Shown: in pieces, positions 32,360-41,015 of the stretch
Numbering within the stretch: position 1 is the stretch's first letter
Layout: every line of letters starts with the position of its first letter
Assembly (NCBI GenBank): GCA_963695105.1
Contig: CAVOGC010000016.1
Span: 1-64,000 of the forward strand
Length of the DNA stretch: 64,000 bases
Source of the DNA: Competibacter sp963695105
GTDB taxonomy: Bacteria; Pseudomonadota; Gammaproteobacteria; Competibacterales; Competibacteraceae
Direction of reading: 5' to 3'
Notes under the pieces: generated by a model
Seen by the model: only the letters and a program-made list of their open reading frames with translations
What the model was told of the DNA's origin: nothing
The model's database searches: none
Position numbers and translations under genes: made by a program

Positions 32360-32911
32360 ATGCGCATCGAAGGTACTCTCGCAAAATGGAATGATGATCG
32401 AGGCTTTGGATTCATCACTCCGACCCAAGGTGGTCCTGAAGTGTTTGTCCACATCTCGGCATTTCCGAGAGATGGCAACCGTCCAGCAATTGGAGAGCGA
32501 CTCTCATTTGAAATTGAGATCGACAGCGCAGGAAAGAAACGCGCAAAAAATCTCCTGTGTCCTGGCCGTCCCACCGAACGTGCTGGCCGACAATCAGTGT
32601 CGTGTCGCCACAGCAAGAAGCAAGGTTTCTTTGGTCGATCCATTCCGCTTGCCGTTGTTGTGGCTCTGGCCTTCTATGGTTACAGCGAATACTCACGCCG
32701 CACTGCTCCACAACCGGCAGTTGCCGCCCAGTCCAGCGATCAAGTCGCATTCTCTGCCTTTCACTGCGATGGTCGCACGCACTGTTCGCAAATGACCTCT
32801 TGTGCTGAGGCCACCTACTTCCTACGAAACTGTCCTAACGTTCAGATGGATGGAAACAACGATGGTGTTCCTTGCGAAAAACAGTGGTGTACCGGTCTGT
32901 TCGCGAAATGA
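32360..32911 (+). CDS. Cold-shock domain / excalibur domain membrane protein
   Basis: 183 residues with a three-part plan: an N-terminal cold-shock-like OB fold (GTLAKWNDDRGFGFITP, VFVHISAFP), one membrane helix (IPLAVVVALAFYGYSEY), and a C-terminal excalibur-type motif with paired Cys and a DGNNDGVPC-like calcium-binding segment (MDGNNDGVPCEKQWC). The cold-shock part would face the cytoplasm and the calcium-binding part the periplasm. Similar CSD-DUF1294-like proteins exist, but this pairing is less common. ATG 32360 follows the attC-like end by 7 bases, consistent with a cassette gene. Confidence 0.82.
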   Translation: MRIEGTLAKWNDDRGFGFITPTQGGPEVFVHISAFPRDGNRPAIGERLSFEIEIDSAGKKRAKNLLCPGRPTERAGRQSVSCRHSKKQGFFGRSIPLAVVVALAFYGYSEYSRRTAPQPAVAAQSSDQVAFSAFHCDGRTHCSQMTSCAEATYFLRNCPNVQMDGNNDGVPCEKQWCTGLFAK

Positions 32912-32958
32912 CTGCGTCACCCCTACTCATCGAAAGCCCGTTTTTCCTTGCCCACAAA

Positions 32959-33046
32959 GGGCTAACCCGGCGGTCGAGGCGCGGCTTCGCCGCTGGGACG
33001 TTTCGCCACGATGCGGCTCGCGCCCCTCACCTCTGCATTATGCGGC
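32959..33046 (+). other. attC-like recombination site 3
   Basis: Begins GGCTAACCCGGCGGTCGAG and ends CGCCCCTCACCTCTGCATTATGC, both close to recurrent attC end sequences of gammaproteobacterial cassette arrays. The centre is a stem with a GCGGCTTCGCCGC hairpin. Confidence 0.5.
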
Positions 33047-33085
33047 TCAAGCGTGTCTCAACGGTTCGGGGAGTACCCGGTACAA

Positions 33086-33226
33086 ATGAAGGCCGCTGAG
33101 CTTCTTTGGAAGCTGCAAGATGATGGCTGGTATTTGCATGCTGCTCGTGGCAACCACCGGCAGTTCAAAAACACAAGTAAGCCAAGTCGTGTCACTGTTC
33201 CTGGCAAACAAACGGCTAGAGAATGA
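33086..33226 (+). pseudogene. Truncated HicA-type mRNA interferase
   Basis: 46 residues matching the first three-quarters of HicA: LLWKLQDDGWYLHAARGNHRQFKN with the catalytic His in GNHRQF, then SRVTVPGK. It stops where the second half, usually ending in a SILKQAG-type helix, should begin. No hicB antitoxin gene follows. It is probably a decayed toxin. Position after an attC-like site suits a cassette-borne toxin gene. Confidence 0.7.
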
Positions 33227-33436
33227 CCAGGGAAAACGCTGCGCGCTTCTCCTGACACCTCAGCCGAGGCGCTATCCGCCGCCCCGTCATAGAACGTGAT
33301 GCGCTTCCCGCCGCCGGATGAAGCGGTAGACCTTCACCGCCCGTTTCTGTTGAGCAACAGCCGAGAACAGCGAATTGAGGACGACAACATTGATGCGCTG
33401 CCTGTCGCTGCGGATTAAGGCCGGCGGTATCGGTAT

Positions 33437-33868
33437 TTACTCATATTCCCGTGACGCTCCGCCGGATCGGCGACCCTGCTTTTTCTCCCCGACCTGCCGC
33501 TTTTCATCCATGCGCCGCTGTTTGGCGGCCCGCGACGGCTTGGTCTTGACGCGCGGCCTTGGCGCCACCGCCGCTTGCTGGATCAACGCAACCAGCCGCT
33601 CGATGGCATCCTGCCGGTTGCGTTCCTGACTGCGAAAGCGCCGGGCGGTGATCAGCAGTTGGCCGTCCTGGGTCACGCGGCTTCCGGCCAGCTTCCGCAA
33701 CCGCGCCCGCACCACGTCCGGCAGCGAGGGCGAACGCGCGACATCGAAGCGCAGTTCCGCCGCCGTCGCCACCTTGTTGACGTTCTGACCGCCGGGACCG
33801 GACGCCAGCTTGAACTGAAACTGGAGTTCGTCTTCGGGGATGTGAATGCTGGGCGTGGCGATAATCAT
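33437..33868 (-). CDS. arfB: Alternative ribosome-rescue factor ArfB (peptidyl-tRNA hydrolase, YaeJ)
   Basis: 143 residues with the release-factor GGQ loop (ASGPGGQNVNKVATAAELRF) that hydrolyses peptidyl-tRNA on stalled ribosomes, plus a basic, helical C-terminal tail (KTKPSRAAKQRRMDEKRQ) that enters the empty mRNA channel. Length and both parts match E. coli ArfB. ATG 33868 gives the family N-terminus. It is read leftward, separate from the cassette-like block to its left. Confidence 0.95.
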   Translation of the reverse strand: MIIATPSIHIPEDELQFQFKLASGPGGQNVNKVATAAELRFDVARSPSLPDVVRARLRKLAGSRVTQDGQLLITARRFRSQERNRQDAIERLVALIQQAAVAPRPRVKTKPSRAAKQRRMDEKRQVGEKKQGRRSGGASREYE

Positions 33869-33910
33869 GGGAACATCCTCAAGCGGCGGGGCGCGGCTTT
33901 TTAACCCTGC

Positions 33911-34921
33911 TCACCGCCATCGCCACAGCGAGGCCGCCAGGGCGATGCCGCCGCCGCTGGCGCAAAACAGCACCAGTGAGCCGGGCGCGGGACCCTTGCC
34001 CTGGGCGATGGCGTCGTCCAGGGCCATCGGAATGCAGGCCGAGCCGGTGTAACCCCACTTGTCCATGATCCAGTGCGTTTTTTCCAGCGGCTGCCCCAGC
34101 GCCGCCATGGTGGTTTCGAGGGTGCGCAGATTGACCTGGGTGAAGTAATAACGGTCCACGTCGTCCGGCCCCAAGCGCGTGCCGGTCGCGGCGCTGGCCT
34201 TGGCCAGCACCCGCTCGATCAGCGGCGGCCATTGCTCTGTGTTGAAAGTGGCCGGGAACTTGCGCACGAACTGCACCGTCGGCGGCCCGTATCGCTCCAG
34301 GTTGGCCAGACTGGCTGGCCGGAAGACACCGCCGGTGTAGATGCCGAGCGCGTCGTGATACTCCCCGGCGGCGGCCAGCGCGGTGGCCAGCCAGCCCGGT
34401 TGCGAGCCGGCGCCGACCACCACCGCCCCCGCGCCGTCGGCGAACAGGGTCACGGTCTTCTTGTCGCCCCAGTCCAGAAACCGGCTCATGCCATACGCCC
34501 CGATCACCAGCACGAAGCGCTCGTCGGGTTCGGTGGCGAGCGTCTTCGCCGCGATGTCCAGGGCGATGACCCAGCCGGCGCAGGCGCTGTTCACGTCGAA
34601 CACCCCGGCACGCCGCGCCCCCAGCTTGGCCTGCACCACCGCCGCCGTGGCCGGGCTGAGATAATCCGGGGTGTCGGTGGCGACGATGATTCGGTCGAGA
34701 TCGGCCGGCTCCAGACCGGCGCGCTCCAGCGCTATTTTCGCGGCCGCGACCGCCAGATCCGAAGTCGTCTGATCCTCGGTCATGAAATGGCGCTGGCGGA
34801 TGCCGACATTCTCCACCAGCCAGTCGCCGACCGACTCGCCCAGTAACTCGTCGAATTCGGCGTTGGTCATCAGCCGTTCCGGGACGTAGCCGCCGGAACT
34901 CAGGATTTGGGCATGGCGCAT
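33911..34921 (-). CDS. KAS III-like ketoacyl-ACP synthase with altered active site
   Basis: 336 residues of the FabH/thiolase fold. The nucleophile is kept (VNSACAGW), as are DGAGAVVVG and the C-terminal GGG. The other two catalytic residues are not: the HQANLR His position reads YFTQVNLR (Thr) and the GNTSAAS Asn position reads GYTGSAC (Tyr). Without His and Asn, decarboxylative condensation of malonyl-ACP is unlikely; an acyl-transfer or head-to-head role, as in some PqsD/OleA/CerJ relatives, is conceivable. ATG 34921 has GGAG upstream and is preferred to the GTG at 34933. It follows the methyltransferase by 54 bp and may share its transcript. Confidence 0.85.
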   Translation of the reverse strand: MRHAQILSSGGYVPERLMTNAEFDELLGESVGDWLVENVGIRQRHFMTEDQTTSDLAVAAAKIALERAGLEPADLDRIIVATDTPDYLSPATAAVVQAKLGARRAGVFDVNSACAGWVIALDIAAKTLATEPDERFVLVIGAYGMSRFLDWGDKKTVTLFADGAGAVVVGAGSQPGWLATALAAAGEYHDALGIYTGGVFRPASLANLERYGPPTVQFVRKFPATFNTEQWPPLIERVLAKASAATGTRLGPDDVDRYYFTQVNLRTLETTMAALGQPLEKTHWIMDKWGYTGSACIPMALDDAIAQGKGPAPGSLVLFCASGGGIALAASLWRWR

Positions 34922-34975
34922 CGCAATCTCCACAAGGCAATGCCGGCGACTCCGCCGGCGCTATTCACGACCACA

Positions 34976-35842
34976 CTACTCCAGACTGGCGAACAGATCC
35001 CAGTGGCCGACCGTCAAATGGGAGTGGCCGCGCTCGATCAGGTCGCGTCGATGTCGTGACCAGGCGTCCAGCCAGTTTTTGGGTTCGGGCGCGATTTGCC
35101 GCACGGCTTCCGTCCAGCCATCCAGCAGCGCCGTTTGCAGGGCGGCGTCTTGCGCGGCCAGCGTCCAGGGACTGGGCCGCAGGTCCACTCGGTATCCCAG
35201 TCGTTCGAGCAAGTCCGCCAGCGCGGAAGCGGCATCGGGGCCGAGCGCCGGTCCGAAGCCCTTGTCGGTGCGCTGGTGGCGGTTGACCCATTCGCGCACC
35301 CGTTCGTCGCCTTCCGCCGCCGGTTGCCAGGCGAGGGTTCCGTCGTAGCTGAGCACGATCAGCACCGTCGCTCGCCATTTCCGGCAGCGTCGGGCCAGTC
35401 GTTCCAGCCAGTCGGCCGACACCAGATCGATCAGGGCGGAGGCCGTGACCAGTTGCGCGTTTGCAACCGCCAGCCGCTCCCAGTCCTCGTTCAAGTCCAG
35501 GCATAACCACTCCAGCCGGCAATGGTTCGTATCGTCCTCCAGGACCAGCGTTTCGCCCTGATCGGCCACCGTCATGCTCCGTTTTGCCGCCCACTGACGG
35601 AGCACCTCGCCGGCCCGCGTCAGCAGCGCCGGGTCGTGATCCAGCAGCCGCCAGCGCTGCCCCCCGCCGAGAGCAGGGGCGAGAAAGCGGAAGTTGGCCC
35701 CGGCGCCGCTGCCGAGATCCAGCACGGACAGGGCATCATGGCGCCGCCGCCAGGCGATCAGCCGGGCGGTCAGTTCCGAATTGCGGGAAGCCGCATCGGT
35801 CGGCTCGCGCAGGCGCAGCCATTCGGCGGAAAAGCCGCTCAT
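34976..35842 (-). CDS. Class I SAM methyltransferase of the PTPS/glycosyltransferase operon
   Basis: 288 residues. Motif I is SVLDLGSGAGANFRFL, the acidic residue of motif II lies in RLLDHDPALL, and LICL-type motif IV is WLCLDLNEDW. The rest is helical with a C-terminal HSHLTVGHWDLFASL. The start codon overlaps the stop of the glycosyltransferase gene (ATGA at 35839), so translation is coupled. The substrate is not known; context with a pterin-synthase-like protein and a glycosyltransferase suggests methylation of a small glycoside. Confidence 0.83.
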   Translation of the reverse strand: MSGFSAEWLRLREPTDAASRNSELTARLIAWRRRHDALSVLDLGSGAGANFRFLAPALGGGQRWRLLDHDPALLTRAGEVLRQWAAKRSMTVADQGETLVLEDDTNHCRLEWLCLDLNEDWERLAVANAQLVTASALIDLVSADWLERLARRCRKWRATVLIVLSYDGTLAWQPAAEGDERVREWVNRHQRTDKGFGPALGPDAASALADLLERLGYRVDLRPSPWTLAAQDAALQTALLDGWTEAVRQIAPEPKNWLDAWSRHRRDLIERGHSHLTVGHWDLFASLE

Positions 35843-36891
35843 GCCGCCGTAACCTCGTCCAGCGCCGCGGCGAAGCGGGCGCAGGTCTCCGGCCAGCCCG
35901 GCAGGGACTGACGGGCCGCGCGGGCGCCGGCGGCCAGGCGCTCGCGCAGTGCGGGTTCGGTCATTACCCGCGCCAATGCCTCGGCCAGCGCCGCCTCGTC
36001 GCCGGGCGGCGCCAGCAGTCCCGCATCCGCCGGCACCGTGTCGGGAATCGCGCCCGCCGTGGTGCTGACGATCGGCAATCCCCACGCCAGCGCCTCGGCC
36101 AGCACCATGCCATAGCCCTCGTGATGGGACGGCAGCACGAACACATCGGCCAGCCGGTAGCGAATCGCCAGGACCGCCGCATCCAGTTCGCCCAAAAACT
36201 CGATCCGCTCGGCCAAACCCAATTCCGCCGCCAGATCACGCAACAGGGCGGCGGTGGGTGGATGCAACAGTTCGCTGCCGGCGCAGAACAGCCGCCAAGT
36301 GTAGCGCTTGAGTCGCGCCAGGGCGTGGAACAGCACGGCGTGACCCTTGCGCGGGGTCAGCGAGGCTACGCACAGCAGTCCCAGCTCCCCGCCGCCCGAA
36401 CCTTCCGCCAGCGGCGCGGGATCGGTGCCGGGCGGAATCACGGCGCAGTGTTCCGGCGCGATGTCGTAGTCGGCCAGCCCGCGCGCCGTGCTGGGGCTGG
36501 TAACGATCACTTGGCGGACGTGGCGCAGCGCCTCGCGTTCGCTGGCGTGGAGTTGCCGGCCGAGTCCCGCGTCCAGCCCGGTTTCCAGCGCCAGCGGGTG
36601 ATGGATCAGCGCCACCAGCCGCAGTCGGTCCCGCTGCGCGGCGACGACCGCCGGCATGGCGCCCAGCGCCAGACCATCGATGACCGTCAGCGCCCGATCC
36701 GGCAGCGCGGCCAGCACCGCGCCGGCCTCGCGCAGCGCCGCTGGGGTCGGCAGCGGAAAGCCGGCGTCGAGCCGCCGGAGTTCGACCCGCCAGCCCAGCG
36801 CCGCCAGTCCGGCCATGATGCGCCGATCGTACAGATAACCGCCGGTGCGGGTATTGGGATCGCCGGGAATCAGGAACCAAACTGATTTCAA
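35839..36891 (-). CDS. GT-B glycosyltransferase (family 4-like)
   Basis: 350 residues. The N-terminal Rossmann half opens VWFLIPGDPNTRTGGYLYD; the C-terminal half has the nucleotide-sugar site with LLCVASLTPRKGH, ADVFVLPSHHEGYGMVLAEALAWG and PIVSTTAG, including the E-x7-E type acidic pair of retaining GT4 enzymes. No membrane helix, so cytoplasmic. It overlaps the genes on both sides by ATGA (36888 and 35839), a tightly coupled three-gene operon. The acceptor may be a pterin (see the second PTPS/GT pair at 56 kb), which is inference. Confidence 0.88.
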   Translation of the reverse strand: MKSVWFLIPGDPNTRTGGYLYDRRIMAGLAALGWRVELRRLDAGFPLPTPAALREAGAVLAALPDRALTVIDGLALGAMPAVVAAQRDRLRLVALIHHPLALETGLDAGLGRQLHASEREALRHVRQVIVTSPSTARGLADYDIAPEHCAVIPPGTDPAPLAEGSGGGELGLLCVASLTPRKGHAVLFHALARLKRYTWRLFCAGSELLHPPTAALLRDLAAELGLAERIEFLGELDAAVLAIRYRLADVFVLPSHHEGYGMVLAEALAWGLPIVSTTAGAIPDTVPADAGLLAPPGDEAALAEALARVMTEPALRERLAAGARAARQSLPGWPETCARFAAALDEVTAA

Positions 36892-37289
36892 GGCAGCATC
36901 CCTTCGTAGGATGCCCAGGCGACATGGGATTCGTGCAAGGTGACGCGCATCGAACTCAGGCCGGCGGTGTTCGGTCCCAGTTGCCCTTCCTCGATCCGCA
37001 TCGCGACGCGGTCGAAGATTTCGCGAGCCAGGAATTCGGTGGTGGTGTTGCGGCCGGCGAATTCCGGCAGTTGGTCGAGATCGCGAAAGTTGAGTTCGCC
37101 GAGCACCGCGCGCAGGCAGTCGCTCAGCTTGCCGATGTCCGCCACCACGCCGTCGGCATCCAGGTCGGGACGGCGCAGTTCCAGATCGACAACGTAGGTC
37201 GCGCCGTGCGGGCGTTGGGCGGGACCGAAAGTCTCCCCCCGGAAGCTGTGGGCGATCATGAAGTGGTCACGGACGCAGACGGTGTACAT
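36888..37289 (-). CDS. 6-carboxy/pyruvoyl-tetrahydropterin synthase-like protein, atypical active site
   Basis: 133 residues of the PTPS/QueD fold, MYTVCVRDHFMIAHSF to the end, with NTTTEFLAREIFDRV and VTLHESHVAWASYEG (catalytic Asp/His/Glu region). One zinc His (IAHSF) is present, but the usual CxxxHGH reads AQRPHGAT: the catalytic Cys and the third zinc His are missing. It may therefore bind a pterin without normal synthase activity, or use another chemistry. First gene of the coupled operon with a glycosyltransferase and a methyltransferase. ATG 37289 is the family start. Confidence 0.85.
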   Translation of the reverse strand: MYTVCVRDHFMIAHSFRGETFGPAQRPHGATYVVDLELRRPDLDADGVVADIGKLSDCLRAVLGELNFRDLDQLPEFAGRNTTTEFLAREIFDRVAMRIEEGQLGPNTAGLSSMRVTLHESHVAWASYEGMLP

Positions 37290-37473
37290 GGTTTGGCCCT
37301 GGGTTGGGTGTCGTGAAGAGTTCCGCTGGTCGAGGCCATGTTCGGCTTTGGCTCCGACGGGCGCGGGTTCGCCGACAAAATATCGCATTGGCCGCTGGCG
37401 GGGGTCTATTTTTGTGGGTATCCCCGACCGCGCGCTCCGTCAAGCCGCAAGCGGAAACCCAGGAATTTTGTCC

Positions 37474-37968
37474 ATGCCCAACGACTTGAAACTCTACGAT
37501 GCCGCGACCTTGAACGCGCTGAGCACGGTGGCCGCCCGCTCCCCGCGCCGCCGCAAGAACCTGAACCTGCACCCGGTGCTGGAAGATCCCGTGCAGCGTT
37601 TGTTCAACGCCCTGGAACCAGGGACCTACGTCCATCCGCACCGGCACGCCCGGGATTGCGGTTGGGAACTGATGGTGGCGGTGCGCGGGGCGTTCGCCGT
37701 GCTGCGCTTCGACGGCGGCGGCCGAGTGCTGGCCCGTGCCGAGCTGCGGGCCGGCGGCGACTGCGCGGTGGAAATCCCGGCCCATGTCTGGCACGGCGTG
37801 GTTTGCCTTGTTCCCGGCACGATCATGTTCGAGGTCAAACCGGGACCTTACTCGGCGATCGAGGACAAGGACTTCGCCACATGGGCGCCGTCCGAGGGCG
37901 ACCCCCGCGCGCCGGACTGGGTGTGCTGGTTCGAGACCGCCCAACCAGGTGATCGCGCCCCGGTTTGA
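37474..37968 (+). CDS. WbuC-family cupin metalloprotein
   Basis: 164 residues. WbuC-type cupin with RRRKNLNLHPVLEDPVQRLFNA, metal ligands in YVHPHRHARDCGWELM, a VEIPAHVWHGVV strand and the closing VKPGPYSAIEDKDFATWAP. The family often lies in O-antigen or exopolysaccharide loci; the biochemical role is not settled. ATG 37474 with AGGA about 10 bases upstream gives the usual N-terminus. It is transcribed away from the PTPS operon, with which it shares a 184-bp divergent promoter region. Confidence 0.9.
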   Translation: MPNDLKLYDAATLNALSTVAARSPRRRKNLNLHPVLEDPVQRLFNALEPGTYVHPHRHARDCGWELMVAVRGAFAVLRFDGGGRVLARAELRAGGDCAVEIPAHVWHGVVCLVPGTIMFEVKPGPYSAIEDKDFATWAPSEGDPRAPDWVCWFETAQPGDRAPV

Positions 37969-38002
37969 GTAAAGTTCCAATCGAACCCGCCCATGGCCAC
38001 GG

Positions 38003-38710
38003 CTATTCGCGCGGTTCCAGATCGGATCGGATTTCGGTCACATACGCCCCCTCGTCGCGCATTTCCCAGCGCACGTCGCAGTCGTACAGCCTCATGCCGT
38101 AACGCCGGGGCGCGGCGTCAGCGCCGCGATAGGCCGGGCGCGGGTCCTGGCGCAGGAGCTGGACGATCAGGCCGCGCAGCTCGTCCGTCGGCCAAGCCGC
38201 GCAAAACCGCTCCGCCGCCGGGCTGAATTCAACCGGCAGGTGTGGCGGCGCCTCGGTCGCGAAACCGCCGGTCGCCTCGGGGATGCAGTCGGCGTAGGGC
38301 AGATAGGGTTTGATGTCCAGCACCGGCGTTCCATCCAGCAGATCCACCCCCGCAAGGTGCAGCGTCACCCGCTGGCCGACGACAGCCACCCGCTCCAGCC
38401 GGACCGCCGACAGCCCGATGGGATTGGGGCGAAAGGTGGAGCGGGTGGCGAACACCCCTAGCCGCCGGTTGCCGCCCAGGCGCGGTGGCCGCACCGTCGG
38501 CTGCCAGTGGCCGGTCGGCGTGCCGTGAAACACGAACACCAGCCATATGTGAGAGAACGCCTCCAGACCGCGCACCGCCGCCGCTTGCCCGTAGGGCGGC
38601 AGCAGCTCCAGGGTCGCCCGCGCCGCCGGCGCCAGCCCCGGTTGGCGCGGGATGCCGAACTTCTCGCGAAAACAGGACCGAATGACGCCGACCGGCGCGA
38701 ACTGGAACAT
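38003..38710 (-). CDS. trmO: tRNA (t6A37) N6-methyltransferase TrmO
   Basis: 235 residues of the TsaA/YaeB family. Hallmarks: PVGVIRSCFREKFGIPRQPGL, GLEAFSHIWLVFVFH, VFATRSTFRPNPIGLSAVRL, and LDIKPYLPYADC, the SAM-binding beta-barrel core. The C-terminal domain (WPTDELRGLIVQLLRQDPRPAY and a final DVRWEM strand) is present. It adds a methyl group to threonylcarbamoyl-adenosine in tRNA-Thr. Its start is 1 bp from the corA stop, so the two are one transcript. Confidence 0.95.
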   Translation of the reverse strand: MFQFAPVGVIRSCFREKFGIPRQPGLAPAARATLELLPPYGQAAAVRGLEAFSHIWLVFVFHGTPTGHWQPTVRPPRLGGNRRLGVFATRSTFRPNPIGLSAVRLERVAVVGQRVTLHLAGVDLLDGTPVLDIKPYLPYADCIPEATGGFATEAPPHLPVEFSPAAERFCAAWPTDELRGLIVQLLRQDPRPAYRGADAAPRRYGMRLYDCDVRWEMRDEGAYVTEIRSDLEPRE

Positions 38711-39685
38711 CTACAGCCACCCGGCTTTCCTCAAATAACGGTACAGCAACAGGCACATCACCGTTACGCATCCCATCACGACGGGATAGCCGTACCGCCA
38801 TTCGAGTTCGGGGAACCAGCCCTTGAAATTCATCCCGTAGATGCTGAACACCACGGTTGGAATCGCCAGCAGCGCGCCCCAGCCGGCCAGTCGCTTGGTC
38901 GCTTCGTTCTGGCGGGCCGCGCCCAGCGACAGGCTGATTTGCAGGGCGAGCGCCAGCATTTCCCGAATACTGTCCACCGTTTCGTTGATGCGCAGGGCGT
39001 GATCGTAAACATCGCGGAAGTAGGGCCGGATATCCTCGGGAACATGGTTGCTGAACACGTCGGTCAACAGGTAGCTGCAAACCTCGACCAGCGGCGCGGT
39101 GGCGCGGCGCAGTCCCACCAGATCGCGCTTGAGCGCGTACAGCCGACCGAGGTCGTTTTGATTGAAATCGCCTTCGAAAAACCGCTCTTCCAGTTCTTCC
39201 ACCGCGTCTTCCACGGTGTTGAGAATCGGAAAATAGTGGTCCACCACGAAATCGAGGATGGCGTACAGGACAAACCCCGGTCCCTTGCCGAGCAGGCGCG
39301 GATTGCTCTCGCAGCGGGCGCGCACCGGGGCGTAGGGCAGCGAGGCGCCATGCCGCACCGACACCAGATAGCGCGGCCCGACGAATAAATGAGTTTCGCC
39401 GAAATTCACCTTGCCTTCTTCATTCATCTGGGCGGTCCGCAGCACCACGAACAGGCAGTCGCCGTACAGTTCCACCTTCGGTCGCTGATGGGCATGGTGC
39501 GCATCCTCGGTGGCCAGTTCGTGCAGGCCGAACAACTCTTGCGTCCGCGCCATCAGCTCCTCGTCCGGCTCGCGCAGCCCCAGCCAGACGAAGGCATCCG
39601 ACCGATCCCGCAGTGCCGGGATGTCTTCCAGCAGGATGTCGGGCAGCTTATAACCGTCGGCATAGGCGACGCAGTTGACGATCAT
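38711..39685 (-). CDS. corA: CorA-family Mg2+/divalent cation transporter
   Basis: 324 residues. A long cytoplasmic N-terminal funnel domain with WLGLREPDEELM, a helical stalk (LGRLYALKRDLVGLRRA), then two C-terminal membrane helices with the signature YGMNF before the loop GWFPELEWRYGYP. Pentameric inner-membrane channel for Mg2+ and Co2+. Could instead be a ZntB-like paralogue, but the GMN loop is standard. Upstream of trmO. Confidence 0.94.
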   Translation of the reverse strand: MIVNCVAYADGYKLPDILLEDIPALRDRSDAFVWLGLREPDEELMARTQELFGLHELATEDAHHAHQRPKVELYGDCLFVVLRTAQMNEEGKVNFGETHLFVGPRYLVSVRHGASLPYAPVRARCESNPRLLGKGPGFVLYAILDFVVDHYFPILNTVEDAVEELEERFFEGDFNQNDLGRLYALKRDLVGLRRATAPLVEVCSYLLTDVFSNHVPEDIRPYFRDVYDHALRINETVDSIREMLALALQISLSLGAARQNEATKRLAGWGALLAIPTVVFSIYGMNFKGWFPELEWRYGYPVVMGCVTVMCLLLYRYLRKAGWL

Positions 39686-39795
39686 CTGTTTATCTTCCTC
39701 CTATTACCATACAATAAGTGGCACTTTTAGGCGGTGCGAGGAGGGTTGCGAACCTCCTGTTCATCGCATTTATTGAGTGATCGCGGAGGATCGAG

Positions 39796-40143
39796 ATGGC
39801 GCGGCATCGGGTTTGCGACGAAGGCGATATTCCCGTCGGGGGGATCAAAGTGTACAAAGCGGACGGTCGAACCGTGGCGGTTTTTCATCTGGACGACGGT
39901 TTTTACTCGACTCAGAACGACTGTACTCACCTGTTTGCGTCGCTGCACAAGGGAAAAATCATCGAAAGCGGTCAGATCGAATGCCCGCACCACCGAACGC
40001 GCTTCGACATCCGCACCGGCGCGGTGGTGTGCTGGGCCAGTCACCCGCCAGGCGTGCAGTTGCTCAACTTCCTGCGCGCCAAAAAAGCGCTCAGAACGTA
40101 TCCGGTCACGGTCGAAGCCGGGCAGGTGTTCGTGGAGATTTGA
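39796..40143 (+). CDS. Rieske-type [2Fe-2S] ferredoxin
   Basis: 115 residues with both Rieske boxes: CTHLFASL (C-x-H) and CPHHRTRFDI (C-x2-H), and the leading strands VCDEGDIPVGG. No signal or membrane helix, so a soluble cytoplasmic electron carrier of the type that serves ring-hydroxylating or related oxygenases. GGAGG precedes the ATG. Its partner is not obvious; an MBL-fold gene converges on it with a 6-bp gap. Confidence 0.92.
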   Translation: MARHRVCDEGDIPVGGIKVYKADGRTVAVFHLDDGFYSTQNDCTHLFASLHKGKIIESGQIECPHHRTRFDIRTGAVVCWASHPPGVQLLNFLRAKKALRTYPVTVEAGQVFVEI

Positions 40144-40149
40144 CGGCCG

Positions 40150-40851
40150 TCAGTGCGAATGCGGCCGTGCTTCCGGCCGATAGGGCTCCTCGCGGTCGTG
40201 CAGGTGCATGCGGTAATCGACAAAGCCGGCGCGGTCGTCGAAATGCAGGAAGGGGTTGCCGGCGAGTTGCTCGGCCATGGTCGAGGTCGGCGTGATGCCG
40301 TAGTTGTGGCCGGGCCGGATCAGGGTGCCCTCCGGCAGCCGCTCGCCCAGCCGGCGCAGGGTGTGGTACATCTGCTCGGGATCGCCGCCGCGCAGGTCGC
40401 AGCGCCCACAGCCGAACACGAACAGAGTGTCTCCAGTCAGCACCTGATCGCCCAGGCGATAGCAGGCCGAACCGGGCGTGTGGCCGGGCGTGTGCAGCAC
40501 TTCGATCTCGGTTTCGCCCAGGCGGATGCGGTCGCCGCCCTCGTGCAGGGTCGGCAGATCGAGGTAGCGATCCCAGAACGCGGCTTCGGTTCTGAGCAGA
40601 TGCAACTGGGCGTCGCTGGCGTTCAACAGCGCCTCCACCCCGTTGATGTGGTCGAAATGGCTGTGGGTCAACAGAATATCGGTGATCCGCAGCTCGCGCC
40701 GCGCGGTCAGGCCGAGGATGGCGGGTACGTCCCAGGCCGGGTCCACCACCGCCGCGCGGTCGCTGGCGTGATCGTGAATCACATAGATGAAGTTGCCCAT
40801 GCGCCCGAGTTCCAGGGCATGGATGGTGTAAGGGGCGGAGTGATCGGTCAT
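40150..40851 (-). CDS. MBL-fold metallo-hydrolase (glyoxalase II-like)
   Basis: 233 residues with the metal-binding motif THSHFDHING, HTPGHTPGSACY, the bridging Asp in LTGDTLFVFGCGRCDL and RPGHNYG. The GCGRCDLRGGDPEQMY segment is typical of glyoxalase II-like and persulfide-dioxygenase-like members. Probably hydrolyses a thioester such as S-lactoylglutathione or handles a related thiol; exact substrate open. Family membership is secure. Confidence 0.9.
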   Translation of the reverse strand: MTDHSAPYTIHALELGRMGNFIYVIHDHASDRAAVVDPAWDVPAILGLTARRELRITDILLTHSHFDHINGVEALLNASDAQLHLLRTEAAFWDRYLDLPTLHEGGDRIRLGETEIEVLHTPGHTPGSACYRLGDQVLTGDTLFVFGCGRCDLRGGDPEQMYHTLRRLGERLPEGTLIRPGHNYGITPTSTMAEQLAGNPFLHFDDRAGFVDYRMHLHDREEPYRPEARPHSH

Positions 40852-41015
40852 CGCGCGTTCTCCCGATGCGGAGAGCCGCCGCCCGCGATCGCGCCATCCG
40901 AATGCGGCGGCTGGAGCCTTGGAACATTGACAGCGGTTGCGACTCTGAAAAATGCCGAGTACCTGCTCGGTGCGTCCGTGCCGCGGCCGGACGCCTTTAG
41001 CCAGAGGGATTGTAC

